A stretch of 40,136 nucleotides of DNA. Origin: Chloroflexota bacterium (GTDB taxonomy: Bacteria > Chloroflexota > Chloroflexia > Chloroflexales > Roseiflexaceae). The notes beneath the pieces are model-generated. The model did no database searches, was not told the DNA's origin, and worked only from the letters and a program-made list of their open reading frames with translations. Position numbers and translations under genes: made by a program. Position 1 is the stretch's first letter; each line of letters begins with the position of its first letter. Positions 25,293-31,280 of this stretch are shown here, piece by piece. The stretch covers positions 1-40,136 of the forward strand of contig JAGWYG010000024.1 of the NCBI GenBank assembly GCA_018969485.1. The letters run 5' to 3'.

Positions 25293-28121
25293 TCATCCGG
25301 TGTTCTTCAGGCCGGCGGCGACGCCGCTGATGCTCGCGAGAATGGCATCTTCGAGATCAGTGTGATCGGCTGCTGCCGGATCGGCGCGCAGCCGGCGCAG
25401 CAGTTCGATCTGGATGTAGCTCAGGGGATCGACATAGGGATTGCGCCGCGCGATCGAGTGCTGCAGCACCGGGCTGTCGTCGAGCAATCGGGCAACCTGT
25501 GCGACCCGACGCACCAGCGCGACAGCGCGGGCATGCTCCTCGGCGATCTGCGCAAAGATCTGCTCGCGTACCGCGGCATCGGCGACCAGATCGGCGTACT
25601 GTCTGGCGATCTGCAGATCGGCCTTCATCAGGATCATCTGGACATTGTCGAGCAAGGCGCGAAAGAACGGCCATGCCCGATACATCTGCTGCAGCCGGGC
25701 CAGGCGCTCGTCGGCGCCGGGCTGGCCGTCGGCGACGAACTGCGCCAGCGCGTGCCCCAGCCCGTACCAGCCCGGCATGGTGTGGCGCGACTGCATCCAG
25801 CTGAAGACCCACGGAATGGCGCGCAGATCCTCGATGCGATCCGAACTGCGCCGACTGGCCGGCCGGCTGCCGATCTTGAGCCGGCTGATCTCGGCGATCG
25901 GCGTCGCAGCGCGAAAATACGCGAGGAATGCTGGCGTCTCGTAGACCAGCGCGCGATAGTGATCGCGCGATGCGCGCGACAGCTGTTCGAGCGCATCCTC
26001 CCAGGCGGGATGTGGTGGCTCGGCCGGCGCAAAGCCAACCAGCATCACGGCGTTGAGCATCTGCTCGAGATGCCGATACGCCAGCACCGGCAGACCATAG
26101 CGATCGGCGATCACCTCGCCCTGCTCGGTGATGCGGATCTGGTTCTCGATGCTGCCGGGTGGCTGTGCCAGGATCGCGCGATTGGCCGGCCCGCCGCCCC
26201 GACCGACGGCGCCACCGCGGCCGTGAAACAACCGTAGATGAATGCCCCGGCGCTGGGCGATATCGCTGAGGGCGCGCTGTGCCTGGTGCAGTGCCCAGTT
26301 TGCCGACAGATAGCCGACGTCCTTGTTGCTGTCGGAATAGCCGATCATGATCTCCTGGACATCGCCGCGCAGCCGCACCTGCGTGCGATAGATCGGCAGG
26401 TCGAGCAGCGTGCTGATGATCGCGCCGCCGTGCCGCAGATCAGCCTCGGTCTCGAACAGCGGCACCAGGTTGAGCCGGCTGATGCCGCGCTCGGGTGCGA
26501 ACAGGCCGGCCTCGCGCGCCAGCAGCAGCACCGCCAGGATATCGCTCGGGCCGCGTGTCATGCTGACGATGTACGTCTCGATGGCCTGCGGGCTGAGTTG
26601 CTCGAGAATGGCAGCGATGGTGCGGCAGGTCAGGACGACCTCATTGGTCTCGGCGCCGTATGGCAGGCGGGCCGGAATCAGCGGCCGGTGACCGGCGAGC
26701 TCACGGACCAGCACGGCGCAACGCTCGGCTTCGTCGAGCGCCTCGTAGTCGTCACACACGCCGGCGTACGCCAGGATCTCGCGCAGCGCTGCACGGTGCC
26801 GTTCGCTGTGCTGACGGACGTCGAGCGTCGCCAGATGCAGGCCGAAGACCTCGACCTGGCGCATCACATGGCTGAGGGCGCCATCGGCCAGCGCCGCGCC
26901 GCCGTGCGCCCGCAGGCTGCGCTCCATCACGCGCAGATCGGCCAGCAATTCGCCGCTGCGCAGGTAGAAGTGCCGCTGCTCGCCATGCGTCGGCGCTTGA
27001 CCCCAGTCTGGCTCGCATTGCTCGGCGTGTAGCAGTGTGCGGTGCAGCTTCTCGTGGATGAGGACGCACTTCTGGCGGTAGAGCTCGTGTGGCGTGCTGC
27101 GGGCGAACGTCGCCGCGATGGCAGGGAACTGCCGCGCGTCTGCCGCAATCGATTGCACCAGTTCGTCGGAGACCGTCACCTGGCGCACCGAGGCGCTCAG
27201 GCGCTGGCTGAGCTGCTCGACTGCGCCGATGTAGTGGCGGATCGCGGCACTGCGCATCAGCCGGACGGCGCGTACCGTCACGTCGGCGGTGACGTACGGG
27301 TTGCCGTCACGATCACCACCCATCCATGAGCCGAACCGCAACAGCGGCGGTACCGACCAGTGGTGCCCGGGGTAGGTGGTGCGCAATGCGTGCTCGAGTT
27401 CGCGATACAACCGCGGAATCAGATCCATGATCCCGGTTTCAAAGAAGTAGATGCCGTTCTTGACCTCATCGACGACTTCGGGTCGCGTGACGCGCAGTTC
27501 GTCGCTCTGCCACAGGCTGACGACCTCTTCGTGAATGCCGCGGGCGATCTCGTCGGCCTCGAAGGCGCTGGCCGCTGGTTCGTGCTGATGCTCGAGCAGC
27601 GCTGCCAGCCGGCGCAGTTTCTCGATGGTCGTCCTGCGGCGTGCTTCGGTGGGGTGGGCGGTGAAGACCGGCATGATCAACGCGGTGTCGAGCCACTGCT
27701 GGACGGCGCCAGCCGCGACGCCCCGCCGCCGTAGCTCGTCGACCGCCGCGGCAATCGATTCGGGCTGCGCTGCGCGCGGCTGCGCGCGGCTGCGCTCGCG
27801 CAGCGACCAGATGCGCTGCATTTGCTCCGACAGGTTCACCAGCGCGAAGTAGGTGCTGAACGCCTTGATCAGGATTGCGGCATCGGCTGTGCCCAGGCCG
27901 GCGATCAACGCGCGCATGTGCGCCACTCCCGCCGGATCGGGCTGATCGTGCTGCTCATCCTGGCTGCGCAGCGCCTTCGAGAGCGTTCGCACGCGCTCCT
28001 CGAGTGCCAGTGCCTCCGGGCCGGCCTGGTCGGCGATGACGTCGCCGAGCACGGCGCCCAGCGCACGAATGGTGGCTGCGAGACGGTCGCGCGGGTTGAC
28101 ATGCTGCGGTCGACTGAGCAC
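25293..28121 (-). CDS. ppc: Phosphoenolpyruvate carboxylase
   Basis: Anaplerotic enzyme fixing bicarbonate onto PEP to give oxaloacetate. All hallmark segments are present in order: catalytic VFTAHPTEARRRTTIEKL (His156), FGSWMGGDRDGNPYVT, GYSDSNKDVGY, FHGRGGAVGRGGGP, IPWVFSWMQSRHTMPGWYGLG, and the C-terminal effector-site end LKNTG. Length 942 residues is normal. The start is GTG at 28121 with GGAGG 5 bases upstream. A TATAAT lies 69 bp upstream. A 2-hydroxyacid dehydrogenase follows on the same strand. Confidence 0.97.
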   Translation of the reverse strand: MLSRPQHVNPRDRLAATIRALGAVLGDVIADQAGPEALALEERVRTLSKALRSQDEQHDQPDPAGVAHMRALIAGLGTADAAILIKAFSTYFALVNLSEQMQRIWSLRERSRAQPRAAQPESIAAAVDELRRRGVAAGAVQQWLDTALIMPVFTAHPTEARRRTTIEKLRRLAALLEHQHEPAASAFEADEIARGIHEEVVSLWQSDELRVTRPEVVDEVKNGIYFFETGIMDLIPRLYRELEHALRTTYPGHHWSVPPLLRFGSWMGGDRDGNPYVTADVTVRAVRLMRSAAIRHYIGAVEQLSQRLSASVRQVTVSDELVQSIAADARQFPAIAATFARSTPHELYRQKCVLIHEKLHRTLLHAEQCEPDWGQAPTHGEQRHFYLRSGELLADLRVMERSLRAHGGAALADGALSHVMRQVEVFGLHLATLDVRQHSERHRAALREILAYAGVCDDYEALDEAERCAVLVRELAGHRPLIPARLPYGAETNEVVLTCRTIAAILEQLSPQAIETYIVSMTRGPSDILAVLLLAREAGLFAPERGISRLNLVPLFETEADLRHGGAIISTLLDLPIYRTQVRLRGDVQEIMIGYSDSNKDVGYLSANWALHQAQRALSDIAQRRGIHLRLFHGRGGAVGRGGGPANRAILAQPPGSIENQIRITEQGEVIADRYGLPVLAYRHLEQMLNAVMLVGFAPAEPPHPAWEDALEQLSRASRDHYRALVYETPAFLAYFRAATPIAEISRLKIGSRPASRRSSDRIEDLRAIPWVFSWMQSRHTMPGWYGLGHALAQFVADGQPGADERLARLQQMYRAWPFFRALLDNVQMILMKADLQIARQYADLVADAAVREQIFAQIAEEHARAVALVRRVAQVARLLDDSPVLQHSIARRNPYVDPLSYIQIELLRRLRADPAAADHTDLEDAILASISGVAAGLKNTG

Positions 28122-28189
28122 AACGGCCTCCGGCTGTCGTCCCGCAACGTCGCGGTGGCCTCGCTCATCGAGGCGACGGATCTGCGCTC

Positions 28190-28195
28190 ATTATA
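28190..28195 (-). promoter_or_regulatory. Consensus -10 for ppc
   Basis: TATAAT on the minus strand within an AT-rich island (ATTATATATCA on the plus strand), 69 bp upstream of the ppc start. No -35 is recognised. Confidence 0.5.
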
Positions 28196-28265
28196 TATCA
28201 GACTGGCGTGCCGGGCCGGCGGCGGGGCGAGTCGCGTGCGGGGGCTGAGGAGTGAGAAGCGCGGA

Positions 28266-28295
28266 GCGAGCAGCACAGGATGGAGCCTTACCCCC
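28266..28295 (-). repeat. Short repeat motif shared with 16741-16769
   Basis: On the minus strand reads GGGGGTAAGGCTCCAT and then a C/T/G-rich tail ending CTCGC, matching the motif next to the CACGAAG array. It lies just before copy 2 of the dispersed repeat. Confidence 0.55.
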
Positions 28296-28327
28296 AACCC
28301 CTGCGTGGCGTCGTGTGCGCCCGTCCC

Positions 28328-28495
28328 GGCGTTCGGGGGCTGTTGAGAGCACGCGGGGCGCCTGGCCAACGGCGGCACCGTACCTGCGAGCCCTGGCCGG
28401 ACATCCCGCAACGCCTGGACGTGCGCGTACCGCATCAGACGGCCGTCTCCGATGCCGTGCTGGGCACCCCCCGCTCGGGGGTGGGATGCGGGAAT
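28328..28495 (+). repeat. Dispersed repeat, copy 2
   Basis: Starts GGCGTTCGGGGGCTGTTGAG and contains CCCTGGCCGGACATCCCGCA followed by CTGGACGTGCGCGTACCGCA and CTCCGATGCCGTGCTGGGCA. It is collinear with copies 1 and 3. With the short motif it fills most of the 464 bp between ppc and the second 2-hydroxyacid dehydrogenase (28122-28585), in which I see no gene. Confidence 0.8.
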
Positions 28496-28585
28496 CGCGC
28501 GGCATGCACCGCCTGCCGTAGCAGTCTGGTAGCGGGCACCCCCGGGCACGGCGCCGCCCGCCGGCCAGCATCGTGCGGCGCACCA

Positions 28586-29551
28586 TCAGTACCCGAGGTG
28601 CTTGTCGACGACGTTGATGAGTGGCTCGCCCGCGAGATAGTGGCGCAGATTCTCCAGGAAGATCGCCATCGCACGTCGCTGGTAGCGCGGCGTATTGCCG
28701 GCATAGTGGCCCGTGATGATCACGTTGTCACAGCTCCACAGCGGCGAATCGGCCGGCAGCGGCTCGGCCTCGAACACATCGAGCGCCGCGCCGGCCAGCC
28801 GCCCCGCCTGCAACGCCGTCGCCAGCGCCGCCTCATCGACCGTCCCGCCGCGACCGATGTTGATGAGATATGCCGTGCGCTTCAGCCGCGCCAGCGCCGC
28901 CGCATCGATCAGGTGGTGGGTCGCGGCGGTATGGGGCACGCAGAGCACCACGATGTCGGCGCGCGCCAGGCAGCCGGCCAGTTCGTTGGGGCCATACAGC
29001 GCATCGACATCGGGCGCTGCCACTGTCGCATCGCGCCGGACACCCTCGACGCGCATGCCGAACGCCCGCGCCAGCGATGCGATGCGCGACCCGATCGCGC
29101 CGACGCCGACGACCAGCAGCGTCGCGCCGTACAGCTCGAAGACGCCCTGATGACCAGGCCGCCACCATTCGTGGCGCTGCTGGGCCCGCACCGCGTGCTG
29201 CAAGCCGCGCGCGAACATCAGCATCTGGCCGATGACGTGCTCGCTGATCGGCACAGCGTGCACGCCAGACGCATTCGTCAGAACGAACGGGTGCTCCTGC
29301 GCCGCAGGGTGGTGCATCAGCCAGTCGACGCCCGCGCCCCACTGTTGCATCCAGCGCAACTGTGGGGCCTCATGCAGCCGCTCGTATGGCATGCCGAACC
29401 CGGCGATGATCTCGACATCGCCGAGCAGCCGCGCGATCTCCTCTGGCGCGCGCGTCAGCACGACGCGCCGCCCCACGGCCAGCCGCCGGATGACATCGAC
29501 ATCGGCACGGTCGAGCTCTTCCGGATGAAACGTGAGCAGGATGACGCTCAT
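28586..29551 (-). CDS. D-2-hydroxyacid dehydrogenase, second type
   Basis: A 321-residue paralog-level relative of the enzyme at 24285 but from a different subgroup. Rossmann motif VGVGAIGSRIA (148-158); catalytic Arg234 (NIGRGGTVDE), Glu263 (DVFEAEP) and His282 in TGHYAGNTPRY, where the usual P-H is G-H. QWGAGVDWL in the substrate domain is typical of the phosphoglycerate dehydrogenase-like 'GhrA/YcdW' group. The start at 29551 has AGGAG 7 bases upstream. It is divergent from lexA and shares with it the intergenic region holding an SOS box about 80 bp from its start. Confidence 0.88.
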   Translation of the reverse strand: MSVILLTFHPEELDRADVDVIRRLAVGRRVVLTRAPEEIARLLGDVEIIAGFGMPYERLHEAPQLRWMQQWGAGVDWLMHHPAAQEHPFVLTNASGVHAVPISEHVIGQMLMFARGLQHAVRAQQRHEWWRPGHQGVFELYGATLLVVGVGAIGSRIASLARAFGMRVEGVRRDATVAAPDVDALYGPNELAGCLARADIVVLCVPHTAATHHLIDAAALARLKRTAYLINIGRGGTVDEAALATALQAGRLAGAALDVFEAEPLPADSPLWSCDNVIITGHYAGNTPRYQRRAMAIFLENLRHYLAGEPLINVVDKHLGY

Positions 29552-29624
29552 GGAACACTCCTGGAGGCATGCGCCATGCGGCGCTGGTGCGCCACACGAT
29601 GCATGCCCCGGTCTGCTGAACATT

Positions 29625-29654
29625 TTGACAACGAACAGATGTTCCGATTATACT
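29625..29654 (+). promoter_or_regulatory. lexA promoter
   Basis: TTGACA (29625-29630) and TATACT (29649-29654) with an 18-base spacer, 47 bp before the lexA start. It is the best sigma70 promoter in the window, and an SOS box fills its spacer. Confidence 0.75.
29632..29645. promoter_or_regulatory. SOS box (LexA operator)
   Basis: CGAACAGATGTTCC matches the Gram-positive (DinR-type) LexA consensus CGAAC-RNRY-GTTYC at every position. It lies between the -35 and -10 of lexA, so LexA would block its own promoter. A further GAACAT half-site at 29618-29623 lies just upstream. Confidence 0.85.
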
Positions 29655-29700
29655 GCCACGAACGGCTGCAACAGTCGACGGTTCTGTGGAACAGGAGCCC

Positions 29701-30384
29701 ATGATGATCCCTGGCAGCGACCAGCGCCGACGGCGCTCCCGACGCAATCCCGAAAGCATCTCGCTGCGGCAGCGCGAGATGCTCGAATTCATCGAGCGGT
29801 ACAGTCAGGCTCACCAGTACGCGCCATCGATCCGCGACATCCGCGACGCGCTCGGCATCTCATCGACCTCGCTGGTCGCCTACCACCTCGACGTGCTCGA
29901 GGCGCGCGGCCTGCTGCGGCGCGGTGAGCGCACCTCGCGCGGCCTGTCGGTCGTCACCACCACGCCAGCCATCCATGCGCCGCAGGTCCGCTGGCTCGGC
30001 ACGCTGACGGCCGGCACGCCGCTCCCCGATCCCGAGGACACCAGCCACAGCGACACGACGGTCAGCGTGCCGGGCGATCTGTTCCCGGCCGAACGCCTGC
30101 AGTCGGTGTACGCGCTGACGGTACGGGGCAACTCGATGATCGACGCGCTGGTCGCCGATGGTGACACCGTGCTGGTGCGCTACCAGCAGACCGCCGACCG
30201 CGGCGACATCATCGTCGCGCGGCTGCGCCACGAGAACGCCTACACCCTGAAGCGCTACGAGCCCGAGGCGGGCGGTGCAGTCCGGCTGCAGCCGGCGAAC
30301 ACCACGATGGAGCCGATCATCACCACCGCCGAGAACCTCGACATCCAGGGCGTGATGGTGGGCGTGCTGCGGCGTACCGGCTGA
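29701..30384 (+). CDS. lexA: LexA repressor
   Basis: SOS master repressor of 227 residues. The N-terminal winged helix covers about 20-85 (QREMLEFIERYSQAHQYAPSIRDIRDALGISS). The self-cleavage site is Ala104-Gly105 (TLTAGTPL), with catalytic Ser145 (GNSMIDALV) and Lys184 (YTLKRYEP) of the S24 peptidase domain, all in canonical positions. A basic N-terminal extension (RRRRSRRN) precedes the DNA-binding domain. AGGAG lies 3 bases before ATG 29701 and 6 bases before the next ATG at 29704, so the protein may start at the second Met. It is autoregulated through the SOS box. It ends 17 bp from the convergent tyrosine phosphatase. Confidence 0.95.
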   Translation: MMIPGSDQRRRRSRRNPESISLRQREMLEFIERYSQAHQYAPSIRDIRDALGISSTSLVAYHLDVLEARGLLRRGERTSRGLSVVTTTPAIHAPQVRWLGTLTAGTPLPDPEDTSHSDTTVSVPGDLFPAERLQSVYALTVRGNSMIDALVADGDTVLVRYQQTADRGDIIVARLRHENAYTLKRYEPEAGGAVRLQPANTTMEPIITTAENLDIQGVMVGVLRRTG

Positions 30385-30401
30385 CCGGGCGCGCGTGCGG
30401 C

Positions 30402-31115
30402 TCACGGCAGCAGCCGTGCCCGCAGCCTGGCGAGCGCCGCCGCGCTCATGCCGGCGCGCCCGAGGTACTGCTGCGCCGTCCCGTGATGCTGCACCAGATG
30501 CGCCAGCGTGTGATCCATCACCTCGGCGGGTGAGTCGAGTTGCGGCATGTACGCGGCGGGGCTCAGCCCGGGCGGGCGATCGTCCATCAGTTCATCGATG
30601 AGCGGCCCGATGCGCTGGCGGGTCAGGGCGTAGTCGGCCACGATCTCGTGATGTGGCACGCCGGCGAGATCGAGCAGCAGCGCCGACACGACGCCAGTGC
30701 GATCCTTACCGACGCGGCAGTGGATCAGCGCGCCGCCGTCATCGGCGAGGATTGCCTGCATCACCGCGGCGAATGCCGGCGCCGCATCGTCCAGCAGATG
30801 GCGATAGAATGGCACCAGCCCGCGCGGCCCGCTGCGCACCACGTCGGCCGGCGCCTCCAGCGGCACCGCATGCACCCGGAAGCGCGCGTCGCGCTCCAGG
30901 GGATTGGGCGCCGCGGCACGCTCGTGGGCATAGCGCAGGTCGATCACCTGACGAATGCCATGGTTCACCAGATCCAGCCGGCCGGCCTCACTGATGCGCG
31001 TCGGCGCGTCGCCACGAATCACCGCCCGCTGGCGCGTCGGCACTCCGGCACGGGTCGCCAGTCCGCCCAGGTCGCGAACATTCACCATGCCATCGATCGT
31101 CAGGTCGCGTGTCAT
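30402..31115 (-). CDS. Tyrosine-protein phosphatase (Y_phosphatase3 family)
   Basis: A 237-residue soluble phosphatase with the P-loop H-C-R-V-G-K-D-R-T-G (132-141; nucleophile Cys133, Arg139). The N-terminal NVRDLGGLATRAG is diagnostic of the bacterial PtpB/Siw14-like Y_phosphatase3 group, members of which act on phosphotyrosine, phosphoserine or phosphoinositides. The start at 31115 is set by GAGGAG (31121-31126) 5 bases upstream; the in-frame ATG at 31133 would contain that site. It has an extended -10 at 31145-31153 and directly upstream of that the PHO-box-like array, suggesting activation by an OmpR/PhoB-type regulator. Confidence 0.9.
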   Translation of the reverse strand: MTRDLTIDGMVNVRDLGGLATRAGVPTRQRAVIRGDAPTRISEAGRLDLVNHGIRQVIDLRYAHERAAAPNPLERDARFRVHAVPLEAPADVVRSGPRGLVPFYRHLLDDAAPAFAAVMQAILADDGGALIHCRVGKDRTGVVSALLLDLAGVPHHEIVADYALTRQRIGPLIDELMDDRPPGLSPAAYMPQLDSPAEVMDHTLAHLVQHHGTAQQYLGRAGMSAAALARLRARLLP

Positions 31116-31144
31116 CTCGGCTCCTCTGCTCATATCGCTGCACC

Positions 31145-31153
31145 ATCATACCA
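31145..31153 (-). promoter_or_regulatory. Extended -10 for tyrosine phosphatase
   Basis: TGGTATGAT on the minus strand, 30 bp before the start at 31115. The nearest GTTCAC unit of the direct-repeat array ends 10 bases upstream of the TATGAT hexamer. Confidence 0.6.
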
Positions 31154-31155
31154 GC

Positions 31156-31200
31156 CCTGCGTGAACAGACGATGAACCATCTGTGAATCATTGGTGAACC
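31156..31200 (-). promoter_or_regulatory. PHO-box-like array of four 11-bp direct repeats
   Basis: On the minus strand GTTCACC, ATTCACA, GTTCATC and GTTCACG follow one another at exactly 11-bp intervals (plus-strand TGAA words at 31162, 31173, 31184 and 31195). Actinobacterial PhoP binds 11-bp direct repeats with core GTTCACC, and PhoB/OmpR-type regulators in general use tandem 10-11-bp repeats. The array covers the -35 region of the tyrosine phosphatase promoter and extends upstream, as at activated promoters. Confidence 0.65.
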
Positions 31201-31218
31201 TGCGGACTGCTTGCCGCC

Positions 31219-31227
31219 TGGTATAGA
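31219..31227 (+). promoter_or_regulatory. Extended -10 for M16C peptidase
   Basis: TGGTATAGA, 53 bp before the start at 31281 and 18 bp beyond the direct-repeat array. Another instance of the TGGTA-type extended -10. Confidence 0.5.
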
Positions 31228-31280
31228 ATGATGAAAGGCTCCGCCCGGGCGCCGCTGGCGCTCCCGATGAGGACGAAACC

